Origin: an uncultured Steroidobacter sp.
Lineage (GTDB): Bacteria; Pseudomonadota; Gammaproteobacteria; Steroidobacterales; Steroidobacteraceae
Length of the DNA stretch: 64,000 bases
Assembly: GCA_937864115.1 (NCBI GenBank)
Contig: CALMII010000026.1
Span: forward strand, 1 to 64,000
Direction: 5' to 3'
The notes under the pieces were generated by a model that had not been told where the DNA came from, did not search any database, and worked only from the letters and a program-made list of their open reading frames with translations. Below are positions 1 to 7,290 of the stretch, one piece after another. Numbering within the stretch: the first letter of the stretch is position 1; each line of letters starts with the position of its first letter. The translations under genes were made by a program, and so were the position numbers.

Positions 1-329
1 GCATCGAAGCGGTTTGACCGTTCAGGGAGTGCGTTGAGGTTGTCAGCTTCGGAAGCAATGCAGTGGCGCTCGGACAGAGTGCAGCGTCTTTGCGGGCTCG
101 CAGCGTTCAGTTCATCGCCGTCTTACCGTCTTTCGTGTCAAACCGCATCAGCTTTTGGCAGTTCGGTTGGCGCGGCGCTCGGACAGCAAGAGCCCGCGTT
201 CGCAGCTTCGGCAAGTTTCTGGTTTCGCCGCATCTTCAGCAGCGCAGTCCGACTCGGCCTCGCATGCTTTGAAATCCTGTGCCACATTCGGCGTATGTTG
301 CGTCGTTTATCAATCAGTCCGCGTGGTGG
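1..329. other. Cassette without a convincing gene
   Basis: This segment ends at the first attC and so is the tail of a cassette cut by the window edge. Several frames on both strands are open at once: plus frames from 34 and from 63, and a minus frame 138-338. None has a clear ribosome binding site, recognisable domain or better codon use than the others. The plus frame at 34 is open from base 1 and runs through the attC to 387, so it could be the 3' part of a gene, but a non-coding cassette fits equally well. Confidence 0.5.
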
Positions 330-400
330 GCATAACAAGCCGCTGGTTGCGACCGGGTCAGGCGAGGCGCCTGCCCCCGCGCCTTAGCGCAGCGTTGGGC
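330..400 (+). repeat. attC site
   Basis: Inverse core GCATAAC and core GTTGGGC (394-400) enclose a GC-rich imperfect hairpin with the GGCGAGGCGCC motif that recurs in the sites at 9549 and 11304. Confidence 0.85.
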
Positions 401-406
401 GTCGGA

Positions 407-877
407 ATGAAGAAGGTCATCTTCAGGACTCTGTTGCTATCCGAAGTAGTTGTCTGCTTCGCCTTACCTGTCTATTTTCTTTTCTGGGGAGTTCTCTCGC
501 TCCCGTTGTGGTTTATGGGGTGGAACGCAACGTATGCGACCATTCATGCGCTTTGTACTGTCGGCGGCTTTGTGGGCATTGTTGCGCTGATTCGTGTCGC
601 GTACTACGTGCTTTCTTCCGACGCGCCAGCCATCAACTGGTACGTCGCTGGCCCCTTGCTGTTCTTGGGTGTCTTGGCAACATGGACAGAAATGACCGGT
701 CAGTTCGCAGGGTTCAGTCTTGACCCGTTCTGGCTGTTCATGTTTTTGGCGCCCACAGTCTGCACAGCTCACCTGGTGCGGCTGGCAGTTCGCAAGGCGC
801 AGCACACGGAGCCCAACAAATTGCTGCACGCGACGTGCGAAGACGCACGCGCCTTAGCGCAGCGTTGGGCACGATGA
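407..877 (+). CDS. Cassette-encoded four-pass membrane protein
   Basis: A 156-residue protein with about four hydrophobic segments (near residues 8-30, 40-65, 78-97 and 108-128), so probably an inner-membrane protein. No family is recognised. I chose the ATG at 407, seven bases after the attC core, because upstream in-frame starts would translate through the attC. The coding frame does not stop before the next attC but runs across it, so the last 20 or so residues are attC-encoded. Its TGA overlaps the next gene's ATG (874-877), which allows translational coupling between two cassettes. Confidence 0.6.
   Translation: MKKVIFRTLLLSEVVVCFALPVYFLFWGVLSLPLWFMGWNATYATIHALCTVGGFVGIVALIRVAYYVLSSDAPAINWYVAGPLLFLGVLATWTEMTGQFAGFSLDPFWLFMFLAPTVCTAHLVRLAVRKAQHTEPNKLLHATCEDARALAQRWAR
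811..870 (+). repeat. attC site
   Basis: A textbook 60-bp site: GCCCAAC (811-817) pairs perfectly with GTTGGGC (864-870), with the inner hairpin arms GACGTGCGAAGACGCACGC between them. It lies inside the 3' end of the preceding reading frame. Confidence 0.93.
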
Positions 878-1224
878 ACAAGCAGGAAGCAAGAGAAGTG
901 ATTGAGGACTCCTTGTCACGCGGCAGTGGAACGCCGGTAACGTGGACGAAAGATCGAGACGCATATATCGCCAAGGCATCATCCGGGCTCTTGTCCAGTC
1001 TCATCGATCCAGTTCCAGTGCGTATCGTTGATGAGACGTACAAGTATGATGTGAAGATGCAAATGGAAGCTTCGGAAATTTTCGCCATTGCCCGCCGCGA
1101 TGATGATTGGCTGCTGTATTCACCAGCGCGGAGAATATTTTCACGTGCGTTCGGACCAAACGAGGACCGGCTTTCCATCCTCGGTTTTGCATCGCCAGAC
1201 GCACTGGCGGAGTGGCTGGGATGA
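874..1224 (+). CDS. Hypothetical cassette protein, soluble
   Basis: A 116-residue acidic protein with no signal peptide or membrane segment and no family I recognise. The ATG at 874 is four bases after the attC core and overlaps the stop of the previous gene. The ORF can be extended upstream only through attC sequence. The C-terminus (ILGFASPDALAEWLG) ends just before the next attC, so this is a complete cassette gene. Its mixed alpha/beta composition would suit a small regulatory or immunity-type protein, but that is speculation. Confidence 0.6.
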   Translation: MNKQEAREVIEDSLSRGSGTPVTWTKDRDAYIAKASSGLLSSLIDPVPVRIVDETYKYDVKMQMEASEIFAIARRDDDWLLYSPARRIFSRAFGPNEDRLSILGFASPDALAEWLG

Positions 1225-1233
1225 GCCGAGGAA

Positions 1234-1294
1234 GCCCAACAAATTCATGCACGCGACGTGCGAAGATGCACGCGTGTGATGAATGGCGTTAGCA
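1234..1294 (+). repeat. attC site
   Basis: GCCCAAC (1234-1240) followed by the same ACGCGACGTGCGAAGA(C/T)GCACGCG hairpin as the site at 811. The core is degenerate (GTTAGCA, 1288-1294). Confidence 0.85.
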
Positions 1295-1299
1295 ATCCA

Positions 1300-1743
1300 A
1301 TGTCAGAACGAGCGAGCAAATTGTTTCTAGCTGCTGAGGCAGTTTTTTTGGTCGTCCCCGTTACCTACCTATTTCTGTTGTGGTTCTCTGTAGCCATTCC
1401 GCTAGCGGTGGCCGATGATGGAATCATCGATTGCGTGATCGCCGCAGTTGCCGGTATCGCATTGTTATCTGGTTGGCGTTTGATGATTGTGTTCTGGCGT
1501 CGCGGAGCCCGCGCCCTCGCTCATGTTTCAATATTCACTTGGGTTGGTTCTTTTGTCGGAGCCGCCGCAACTGTGGTTGGTAGCGTATTGACCCTGAACT
1601 CCGGTGGGCAAGAAACAGAGCAACCATTTTCAGTTTTGCTTGTGGGGTTTCCATTGCTTATCCCACTCGGACATTTGGTCATCGAGTGGCAATCGCTCGG
1701 AATTGCTAACAAGCCGCTCAAGAACGACGCGCGCGCGTCTTAG
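1300..1743 (+). CDS. Cassette-encoded membrane protein
   Basis: A 147-residue protein with about four hydrophobic segments (near 10-35, 45-62, 80-100 and 112-130). It is unrelated to a family I know. The ATG at 1300 is six bases after the attC core. The C-terminal residues, from the IANKP segment onward, are encoded by the following attC, and the TAG lies within that site. The small size and membrane character match many other cassette products in this array. Confidence 0.6.
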   Translation: MSERASKLFLAAEAVFLVVPVTYLFLLWFSVAIPLAVADDGIIDCVIAAVAGIALLSGWRLMIVFWRRGARALAHVSIFTWVGSFVGAAATVVGSVLTLNSGGQETEQPFSVLLVGFPLLIPLGHLVIEWQSLGIANKPLKNDARAS

Positions 1744-1757
1744 CGACGGCGTTAGGT
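1704..1757 (+). repeat. attC site
   Basis: Inverse core GCTAAC (1705-1710) and core GTTAGGT (1751-1757). It is only about 54 bp long, one of the shortest in the array. Confidence 0.75.
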
Positions 1758-1764
1758 TTTCAGA

Positions 1765-2106
1765 ATGAGACCCTTTGCTTTGTCGCGTGTGCGACGCGAG
1801 TTCATGAAACTGCCAGACAATGAGTACGCCTCACGGCTTGACATTGCCATGCGGCGCCATATGAGGTTGCTGTATGTCGCCTTCTTTGTCCTGATTCTCG
1901 TGGTATGGATCGCGGCTTTTCTTCTCTTGAGTTCGGAGTCAAGTTGGCTGGAACTCCTCAAGGCGTTGCGGTTCGCAGGCAGCGTGGGAATTGTTGTGGG
2001 TCTCATTTCCCTGTGGCTCGGTGTCACCAAGCGCTTGGTACGCTGTGCGGCGCGCAGGGCGTATCTGGACTTCGCGGCTGCACTATTGGAGCAGAAGGAA
2101 ACCTAA
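1765..2106 (+). CDS. Cassette-encoded two-pass membrane protein
   Basis: A 113-residue protein with two hydrophobic segments (near 32-52 and 68-88) and basic cytoplasmic-type flanks. No known family. The ATG at 1765 is eight bases after the attC core. An internal ATG at 1804 is an alternative start that would remove the basic leader MRPFALSRVRREF. The stop TAA is inside the inverse core of the next attC. Confidence 0.6.
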   Translation: MRPFALSRVRREFMKLPDNEYASRLDIAMRRHMRLLYVAFFVLILVVWIAAFLLLSSESSWLELLKALRFAGSVGIVVGLISLWLGVTKRLVRCAARRAYLDFAAALLEQKET

Positions 2107-2163
2107 CAAGTTGTTCAAGAGCCGACGTGCGAAGACGCACGCGCGTGAGCAATGGCGTTAGGC
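2101..2163 (+). repeat. attC site
   Basis: ACCTAAC (2101-2107) and GTTAGGC (2157-2163), with the GACGTGCGAAGACGCACGC hairpin shared with the sites at 811 and 1234. Confidence 0.9.
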
Positions 2164-2206
2164 GGCGCTGAAGGTATCGCCAGCATTTCTAGGAGAGACG
2201 GAGCCA

Positions 2207-2608
2207 ATGCACGAACTCAGCGCCAGACCCGTGTTCTTCGTTCAAGACACACCGCGTGCGATGGAGTTCTACACGAGTGCGCTCGGATTCACCTTGGACT
2301 GGATGCACGAGGAGAATGGCCGACCGTATGTCGTTCAGGTAAGCCTTCTTGGGCTCCAGATTATTCTTAATCAGCGGGAGAGCCCTACGGACGATCGCTC
2401 CGGCCATGGGCGTATCTTCATTGGGCTCGATGACGAGCAGAGCGCTGCGGTCTTGCAGCACGTCAAGAGCAAGGGCATCTCTGCGGAGTACACGGAGTGG
2501 GGAGCTCCCACTTTGGCTATTCACGACCTGGATCGGAATGAGCTCTTTTTCTGGCTTTCGGATACAGAGCGCGTCAAGTGGCAGGCAGCTCATGCTGGCG
2601 CCGCCTAA
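2207..2608 (+). CDS. VOC-superfamily (glyoxalase/bleomycin-resistance fold) protein
   Basis: A 133-residue cytosolic protein with the vicinal-oxygen-chelate fold pattern. The N-terminal half reads ARPVFFVQDTPRAMEFYTSAL, typical of 'F-V-x-D-x-x-x-x-x-x-F-Y'. The C-terminal half carries AIHDLDRNELFFW, the usual 'D-P-D-G-N' strand with DLDRN. Such proteins are glyoxalase-like enzymes or drug-binding resistance proteins, and the substrate cannot be told from sequence. The ATG follows an AGGAGAG motif. The next cassette encodes a second VOC protein of a different subfamily. Confidence 0.85.
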   Translation: MHELSARPVFFVQDTPRAMEFYTSALGFTLDWMHEENGRPYVVQVSLLGLQIILNQRESPTDDRSGHGRIFIGLDDEQSAAVLQHVKSKGISAEYTEWGAPTLAIHDLDRNELFFWLSDTERVKWQAAHAGAA

Positions 2609-2727
2609 CAAGCAGTTCGAGCCGACCGGATCCGTCGTCACGTGCGCGCAGCAAGCGCGCCATTGCATTATGCGCTTGCTGCGCGCTGGACACTTGGTCG
2701 CGCGGCGGCTCAACTGCGGCGTTAGGC
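2603..2727 (+). repeat. Long attC site with extended hairpin
   Basis: GCCTAAC (2603-2609) and GTTAGGC (2721-2727) are fully complementary. The 125-bp site contains a perfect GCGCGCAGCAAGCGC/GCGCTTGCTGCGCGC hairpin, making it about twice as long as most neighbours and similar in length to Vibrio-type repeats. Confidence 0.88.
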
Positions 2728-2754
2728 CCCAGACAACTACTAGGACGCTTCCGA

Positions 2755-3156
2755 ATGAGCTTATCGTTTCACATCAATTTCAATGGCCAGTGTGAGGAGG
2801 CGTTTAGCTTCTATGCTGAGAACCTTGGCGGAAAAATTGGAACCATGCTCCGGTTCAAGGACTCGCCAGTCCCTGCTTCATCGGAAGCGCATGGACTAAT
2901 GATTGTTCACGCAAACATCTGCATAGATGGAGTTGAGTTGGCTGGCGCAGATGTGGATTCGGATAGATATGAGATTCCAAGAGGCTTCTGTGTATTGCTT
3001 GGCGTTGACTCAGAAGACAAGGTCAAGTCGTACTTCAATGCATTGCAAGTGGGCGGCACAGCTGTGCTTGCGCCGCAGCGCACATTCTTTTCGCCATGCT
3101 ACGCAATCGTGACCGATCGCTTTGGCGTTCCGTGGAAGATCAACTATGGAGCCTAA
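2755..3156 (+). CDS. PhnB-like VOC-family protein
   Basis: A 133-residue protein starting MSLSFHINFNGQCEEAF, the usual opening of PhnB/3-demethylubiquinone-methyltransferase-like VOC proteins. It is followed by the 'F-Y' helix (FSFYAENLGGKI), a middle strand HANICIDGVELAGAD, and the C-terminal YAIVTDRFGVPWKINY that matches the family's 'D-x-F-G-x-x-W'. It probably binds a small molecule and possibly acts as an isomerase or dioxygenase-fold enzyme. The stop codon sits in the next attC inverse core. The start is 28 bases after the attC core, with a weak purine-rich upstream region. Confidence 0.85.
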   Translation: MSLSFHINFNGQCEEAFSFYAENLGGKIGTMLRFKDSPVPASSEAHGLMIVHANICIDGVELAGADVDSDRYEIPRGFCVLLGVDSEDKVKSYFNALQVGGTAVLAPQRTFFSPCYAIVTDRFGVPWKINYGA

Positions 3157-3209
3157 CAATTCATTCAAGCCGACCTGCTTCGCAAGGCGGCTTAATTCAG
3201 GCGTTGGAA
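3151..3209 (+). repeat. attC site
   Basis: GCCTAAC (3151-3157) and a degenerate core GTTGGAA (3203-3209), with a short CTGCTTCGCAAGGCGG stem. Confidence 0.82.
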
Positions 3210-3230
3210 CGCATGAGAGAAGGAGCAGAC

Positions 3231-3641
3231 ATGCGCAGGCCGGTCGGTGCAACGACCTTCGCGATCGTTCTCGGTTGGTTGGGAGTTGCAGGAATTCTGA
3301 ACGCGTTGATTTGGCCATTGGCTCTCAGTTCAGAGCTGATGAAATCAGCGCCTCCGGAGTTGGCTGCACGCTTCCCGCCTGCTCTCGGGTCGTGGTGGTT
3401 GTCGCTGTTTGCATTGGCTTATGGCGTCAGCGCTTTGTTGGCAGCGAGAGATCTCTGGCGCCTTTCGCCTGCCGCGGTAGTGTCATATCGCGCTTGGGCT
3501 GCAACGGTGCTTCTGCTCATGGTGGCCTTCTGCGTCTCAATGCCTGGTGTGTCCTTTGTCGCGGCAGTCGCGTTCCTCGTCCCGGTGTTGGCGTTGCTGG
3601 CTGCAGGTTGGTCGCTCACTCGCCGGCTGGTTCAACCGTGA
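3231..3641 (+). CDS. Cassette-encoded four-pass membrane protein
   Basis: A 136-residue hydrophobic protein with about four membrane segments (near 5-30, 50-72, 83-100 and 105-125). No family recognised. I prefer the ATG at 3231 because an AGAAGGAG ribosome binding site lies directly upstream. The in-frame ATG at 3213 would add MREGAD and place that site inside the gene. It ends ten bases before the next attC. Confidence 0.65.
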   Translation: MRRPVGATTFAIVLGWLGVAGILNALIWPLALSSELMKSAPPELAARFPPALGSWWLSLFALAYGVSALLAARDLWRLSPAAVVSYRAWAATVLLLMVAFCVSMPGVSFVAAVAFLVPVLALLAAGWSLTRRLVQP

Positions 3642-3651
3642 GGTGCATGCG

Positions 3652-3723
3652 TCCCAACAAGCGGCTGGTTCCGAATCGCAACGGCGAAGCGCCTTTGCTC
3701 GCGGCACAGCGGCGGCGTTAGGG
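3652..3723 (+). repeat. attC site
   Basis: TCCCAAC (3652-3658) and GTTAGGG (3717-3723), of the GGCTGGTTCCGA subtype seen also at 11532 and 13718. Confidence 0.85.
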
Positions 3724-3734
3724 AAACTCCCGAG

Positions 3735-4034
3735 ATGACAACGCGCTCAAAGAAGATAGATGCAGAGATCGAAAAGCTGTCGCAGGACGAGATCGATCGG
3801 TTGCTGGCATCTTCACGTGCTGATAGACGATGCAAGGTTGAGATCGCAATTCTGGGCAGCCTCGTGTTCCTGTTCATGTGCTTATGCATCGCGCATATCT
3901 CTTTCTACATCGGAGAATTCAATCCTCCAAAGCTTCACAAGGCTTTCCTGTTCTTCATGACCACCCTTGTGACGCCCTACGCGATACTCGGATTTTACAG
4001 GGAGGCTTATGCATCAATCGTGGTCAGACCCTAG
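3735..4034 (+). CDS. Small cassette-encoded two-pass membrane protein
   Basis: A 99-residue protein with a charged, probably helical N-terminus (KKIDAEIEKLSQDEIDRLL), then two hydrophobic segments (near 36-58 and 70-90). No family recognised. The ATG at 3735 is 12 bases after the attC core. The N-terminal helix resembles a short coiled-coil or docking segment before the membrane hairpin, but no function can be assigned. Confidence 0.6.
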   Translation: MTTRSKKIDAEIEKLSQDEIDRLLASSRADRRCKVEIAILGSLVFLFMCLCIAHISFYIGEFNPPKLHKAFLFFMTTLVTPYAILGFYREAYASIVVRP

Positions 4035-4047
4035 CGCAGCGTTATGT
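4021..4047 (+). repeat. Degenerate attC remnant
   Basis: Only the right half is recognisable: CTAGCGCAGC followed by the core GTTATGT (4041-4047). No inverse core is found upstream, so this site is truncated or decayed and overlaps the 3' end of the preceding gene. Confidence 0.5.
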
Positions 4048-4586
4048 GTCATAGATCTGTGGACGAGTTTCAGTCAACACGTTGGCATCAACGTAGGGTC
4101 GCACGTGCTTCGTATGGCTCGGCCGTTGCGGCGTTGCTCTTGCAGCTATTTGGTTGTAGCGCCTCGTTCGATGAAAGAGCAAGAATCTATGTCGTAGTAA
4201 ATCCCTCTTCTGTGCAGACGTTCATCGGCGAATTCAGCACCATTGCGAAGGCGCGAGGGCTCGATCCGGAATACGGACGTGCCGACAGTCGCGATGGAAC
4301 TACGCTGCATGTTGTAGAAGCGACAGGTCTAGGATTGGTGGTATTGCTCCAGAATGTGCCGTTAAGTTCAGGAAAGTGTCCGGAACATCGCGGTATTGAT
4401 CCCGGACAATTCTCGATGAACGTCAGACCTTCCGCATGGGTTCCTGTTGCCAAAGACAGGACAGTGGAAATTTCTCGTGCTATTGCCAATGATCTAAAGA
4501 CGAAAGGATATCGAGTAATGCCGGATGAAGTTAGCCCGTGCAGCTCAGCTATCGCATCGCATCGGATCGCAGCGCACGACACGTAA
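4044..4586 (+). CDS. Putative cassette-encoded lipoprotein
   Basis: A 180-residue protein. After a long basic N-terminal region (to about residue 24) comes a hydrophobic stretch, AVAALLLQLFGC, ending in a lipobox-like L-F-G-C. A mature domain of unknown family follows (ARIYVVVNPSSVQTFIGEFSTIAKARGL). The start used is the ATG inside the attC core GTTATGT, so the recombination core itself supplies the start codon. The unusually long n-region suggests the native cassette start may have been further downstream. Probably anchored in a membrane facing the periplasm. Confidence 0.55.
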   Translation: MCHRSVDEFQSTRWHQRRVARASYGSAVAALLLQLFGCSASFDERARIYVVVNPSSVQTFIGEFSTIAKARGLDPEYGRADSRDGTTLHVVEATGLGLVVLLQNVPLSSGKCPEHRGIDPGQFSMNVRPSAWVPVAKDRTVEISRAIANDLKTKGYRVMPDEVSPCSSAIASHRIAAHDT

Positions 4587-4642
4587 CAACGCATTCAACA
4601 CTGGCGAAGCGCTGTCCCCGCGCCACAGCAGCGGCGTTGGGT
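4581..4642 (+). repeat. attC site
   Basis: ACGTAAC (4581-4587) and GTTGGGT (4636-4642), with the right half CCGCGCCACAGCAGCGGC common to several sites in the array. Confidence 0.82.
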
Positions 4643-5008
4643 TGCAATAAGAGAAGAGTTCAATCCATTGCGGGAGCCGCCTTTAGCCTCGGCATAGTGC
4701 CATCATGAAGACAATCGGAATGTCGCCATCCGTCATCGAGCCGCAGGCTTCCATGGCAGCTTCGGATCTGCCCTGTCTGACCGCAGCAGAATGCGAAGCA
4801 TCCGCTGTGCTGTCATTCGTTGCGTCAGGCGCCAATCCTCAGCGCCCGCAGTCACAATCTTCAGTGCCAGCCGAAGCGGCAAGCGGCAGTGTGTGCGTCC
4901 TGGTCGGTACCACGCACGAGCCGTCGCCAGCTCAACCGGTATCGCAGGGTGTCGGCGTTGCCTCCGTGCTGCCTTCAAGGTTGGCAGCGTTTCCGCAGCC
5001 ACGTCGCC
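4643..5008. other. Cassette without a convincing gene
   Basis: This 366-bp cassette between two attC sites carries overlapping open frames on both strands (plus 4705-5031, 4791-5054 and 4820-5185; minus 4733-5101). None has a ribosome binding site or recognisable domain. The plus frame at 4705 encodes a low-complexity Ser/Ala/Pro-rich peptide, typical of an accidental frame. It may be a non-coding cassette carrying a promoter or small RNA, but no such element can be pinpointed. Confidence 0.5.
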
Positions 5009-5069
5009 ACCCAACAAATTTCTGCGCGTGACGCGCGAAGACACATGCGCGTGATAGGCGGCGTTCGGC
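5009..5069 (+). repeat. attC site
   Basis: ACCCAAC (5009-5015) and a degenerate core GTTCGGC (5063-5069), with the GCGTGACGCGCGAAGAC inner arm. Confidence 0.82.
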
Positions 5070-5099
5070 CAAAAGGGAATGAAGAGGGAGGTGGTCTGC

Positions 5100-5741
5100 A
5101 TGACGGCATCGCGAGTGATTTCGGTCGCGCTTGCATTTCTCGGGATGTGTGGAATGGGTGCGGCAGTAGGACAAGAGGGAAATAGTGCAACATCCTCGGG
5201 CCTTGACTATTCGGTTGCCGCTGAGCTGAAGAAGCTTTTTGACGAGGATCAAGCGGACAGAAGTGGCCTTGTCCCTGGAAAGAGTGTGGACTGGGAAGCC
5301 ATAAGTATGCGGGATGAGACTCGCGAGCTTCGGGTCAAGGAGCTGATCCAAGCTGGCGTGCTGAGCAGTGGTGCGGACTATTTCCACGCGGCCATGGTGC
5401 TTCAGCACGCCCCGGCCCCGGACGACTATCTGCTCACGCACGACCTATGCGTGATAGCGATCAGTAAGGGAGAAGAGCGAGCGAAATGGCTGGCCGCCGC
5501 GAGTCTCGATCGTTTTCTCATAGGTATCGGTAGGCCGCAGCGCTTCGGCACGCAGTTTCAGAGCCGACGTACCTTCGTACCTCCGAAACTCGCTCCCGTA
5601 GATCCGACGGTTCCGGACCAGTTGCGTCGTGAATTGAACGTACCGACGCTTGAGGAGGCCAAGAAGCGGGAAGCAGCGATGGCAAAGGAGTTTGAAGAGA
5701 TGAGGCGCGTGATAAAGCGTTCGAATGCGCCCGAGGGTTAG
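5100..5741 (+). CDS. Exported DUF6624-like protein
   Basis: A 213-residue protein with a Sec signal peptide (hydrophobic VISVALAFLGMCGMGAAVG, likely cleavage near AAVGQ) and a periplasmic domain. The segment from HDLCVIAISKGEERAKWLAAASLDRFL to GRPQRFGTQF is the hallmark of DUF6624-type proteins ('...A..KG...LA...DR....G..Q.(Y/F)GTQ'). Function unknown. The ATG at 5100 is preceded by a strong GAGGGAGGTGG ribosome binding site, so I prefer it over the in-frame ATG at 5079. The C-terminus is a charged helix rich in Glu and Lys. Confidence 0.72.
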   Translation: MTASRVISVALAFLGMCGMGAAVGQEGNSATSSGLDYSVAAELKKLFDEDQADRSGLVPGKSVDWEAISMRDETRELRVKELIQAGVLSSGADYFHAAMVLQHAPAPDDYLLTHDLCVIAISKGEERAKWLAAASLDRFLIGIGRPQRFGTQFQSRRTFVPPKLAPVDPTVPDQLRRELNVPTLEEAKKREAAMAKEFEEMRRVIKRSNAPEG

Positions 5742-5764
5742 TCTGTGTGGCTCTCACATGCGAG

Positions 5765-5843
5765 GCCGAACAATGCGCTGGAGCCGATGCCGGTAACCAA
5801 CGCGCGCTTCGTTTGCTCCCGCGCCACAGCGGCGGCGTTATGT
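5765..5843 (+). repeat. attC site
   Basis: GCCGAAC (5765-5771) and core GTTATGT (5837-5843), with the right half CTCCCGCGCCACAGCGGCGGC. The 18 bases from GCGTTATG onward are identical to the junction at 4039. Confidence 0.8.
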
Positions 5844-5929
5844 GTCATAGATGAGGCGCGTTCTCTTCATTTGTAGTCGGGTGCCATTCTTGGCGTAGTG
5901 TGGTCTTATCTCCCGGACGGAGTAATGTG

Positions 5930-5986
5930 GCTTACTTACAAGGTCATGCCGGGCATGGTGATGCCGCTTTGCCAGCGGCGTTCGGC
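5930..5986 (+). repeat. Possible decayed attC
   Basis: A core-like GTTCGGC (5980-5986) follows a TTTGCCAGCGGC stem. A weak inverse-core candidate (GCTTACTTAC) lies near 5930. If real, it closes a tiny cassette of about 140 bp after the site at 5765. Confidence 0.35.
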
Positions 5987-5998
5987 GAGGAGCGAGGG

Positions 5999-6241
5999 AT
6001 GAACCACAGGGATCGCTACTATTGGTTTCCGGCGCGTAAGACCGGATGGGGCTGGGGCGTTGCCAACAACTGGAAGGGTGTTCTGGTTCAGATCGGCATT
6101 CCTGTCGCCGTATTCATCGCCGGCTGGTACTTGTTGCCGCGCAGGGAAGCAGCGCTCTTCTTTGGGATATTCGCAGTTGCTCTCGTAGTGTTTGTAGCCT
6201 TGCATTGGATCAAAGGCGAGCCACCGTACTGGCGGTGGTAG
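5999..6241 (+). CDS. Small cassette-encoded two-pass membrane protein
   Basis: An 80-residue protein rich in aromatics at both ends (MNHRDRYYWFPARKTGWGWG and PPYWRW), with two hydrophobic segments (near 27-47 and 51-68). No family recognised. The ATG at 5999 follows GAGCGAGGG, a plausible ribosome binding site, 12 bases after a core-like GTTCGGC. Upstream in-frame starts would read through the possible attC remnant. Confidence 0.6.
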   Translation: MNHRDRYYWFPARKTGWGWGVANNWKGVLVQIGIPVAVFIAGWYLLPRREAALFFGIFAVALVVFVALHWIKGEPPYWRW

Positions 6242-6317
6242 ACAGGCGGTAGTGCAACATCGAGATGTCGCAAGATTAGAGAGAAGTAGACCTTCATGTG
6301 GTGGCCCACTCGGAGGC

Positions 6318-6377
6318 GCCGAACAAACTACTCACGCGACGCGCGAAGACGCGCTCGCGTGAGCAGTAGCTTTGGGC
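6318..6377 (+). repeat. attC site
   Basis: GCCGAAC (6318-6324) and a degenerate core TTTGGGC (6371-6377). The inner arms ACGCGACGCGCGAAGACGCGC match the 811-type sites. Confidence 0.8.
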
Positions 6378-6387
6378 TTGATTGAGA

Positions 6388-6765
6388 ATGTCCGCAAATG
6401 ACCCAAAGGTTTCCGCTGGAAACGCGATTCTGATTTCGCCATGGGCGGTTGTTCCAGTCGTCGCGTTGGCTCTTAAGGGCGGACCGCATCTCGATCGCCT
6501 CGAGCTCTTTGCTTCTGGCATCTGCGTCGGCGTGCTATTCGGCGTTCCACTCGCGTACGTGGCTGTGCTGATCGTGGGCTATCCGGCGTACAGACTACTC
6601 AAGGCGGCCGGCATTCTGAATGGCTGGAACCTTTGCGGTGTCGGCGGAATCGTCGCAGGCCTGGGGGGCTTAGCCGTTGTCGGACCGGAGGCTGTTGTAC
6701 TGTGCGCAGTCAGCGGGCTCGCTGTTGCCCTTGCAGCGTGGGTGTTGATCAGGAAAGGCGCATGA
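6388..6765 (+). CDS. Cassette-encoded multi-pass membrane protein
   Basis: A 125-residue very hydrophobic protein with about four membrane segments and glycine-rich turns (CGVGGIVAGLGGLAVVG). No family recognised. The ATG at 6388 is 11 bases after the attC core. A TTG two codons upstream is the only other in-frame start. The stop TGA lies just before the next attC. Confidence 0.6.
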   Translation: MSANDPKVSAGNAILISPWAVVPVVALALKGGPHLDRLELFASGICVGVLFGVPLAYVAVLIVGYPAYRLLKAAGILNGWNLCGVGGIVAGLGGLAVVGPEAVVLCAVSGLAVALAAWVLIRKGA

Positions 6766-6769
6766 TCAT

Positions 6770-6842
6770 GTCCAACAACACGCGGGTGCCGACTCGCAAC
6801 GTCGAAGCGACGTTGCGAGTCGGCACAGCGTGAGCGTTATGC
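6770..6842 (+). repeat. attC site
   Basis: GTCCAAC (6770-6776) and GTTATGC (6836-6842). A near-perfect inner hairpin GTGCCGACTCGCAACGTCG/CGACGTTGCGAGTCGGCAC fills the site. Confidence 0.9.
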
Positions 6843-7258
6843 GTAGAACAACGCTTGCGTGGCTGGCGAGCATTGTTTCAACGACGGCGTTCTTTACGCC
6901 TATCATCGTTCTGGTGTTGCTCGACATGAGTTCCGTCGACCCCGACGCGAACGTTTCTGGTGTCGTTGTGGCGCCTGTACTGTTCATAGTAGGCGTCGTT
7001 ATCTGCCACGCCTTGGCTACTTGGCTAATCGCCAACGGCTACACAGCTTTCGCTCGGTTCACGGCGGGTGCTTGCCTGGGTGCGGTGGCCGTCGTTTTGG
7101 TTGCGGCCGTACCTTCGGTAGCAACAGGTTGCTACGTGGGAGCGTTCACCTTTCGTGATGCCGCTGCACCCGTACTGGGTTGCGCGCTCGGTACTGGACT
7201 GCTGGCTGTTCCAGGCTCGGCCGTGTGGTGGCTGATCGCGGGCCGGACGCATACATAA
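6839..7258 (+). CDS. Cassette-encoded membrane protein
   Basis: A 139-residue hydrophobic protein with about four membrane segments (near 5-27, 38-62, 68-90 and 105-132). No family recognised. The start ATG is part of the attC core GTTATGC, so the recombination junction provides the start codon. There is no ribosome binding site immediately upstream other than attC hairpin sequence. The TAA stop is in an inverse-core-like ACATAAC. Confidence 0.6.
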   Translation: MRRTTLAWLASIVSTTAFFTPIIVLVLLDMSSVDPDANVSGVVVAPVLFIVGVVICHALATWLIANGYTAFARFTAGACLGAVAVVLVAAVPSVATGCYVGAFTFRDAAAPVLGCALGTGLLAVPGSAVWWLIAGRTHT

Positions 7259-7290
7259 CAAGCCGGTTGCGACGGGCTGCTGCTTTTCGC
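7253..7290 (+). repeat. Left half of a broken attC
   Basis: ACATAAC (7253-7259) is followed by AAGCCGGTTGCGACGGGC, the left arm of the subtype seen at 330. No matching core GTTRRRY follows, so the right half seems to have been deleted. Confidence 0.45.

Noticed and set aside
4705..5031. 108-codon frame as a cassette gene
   Set aside because: Ser/Ala/Pro-rich with several alternative open frames and no ribosome binding site; treated as part of a cassette without a convincing gene.
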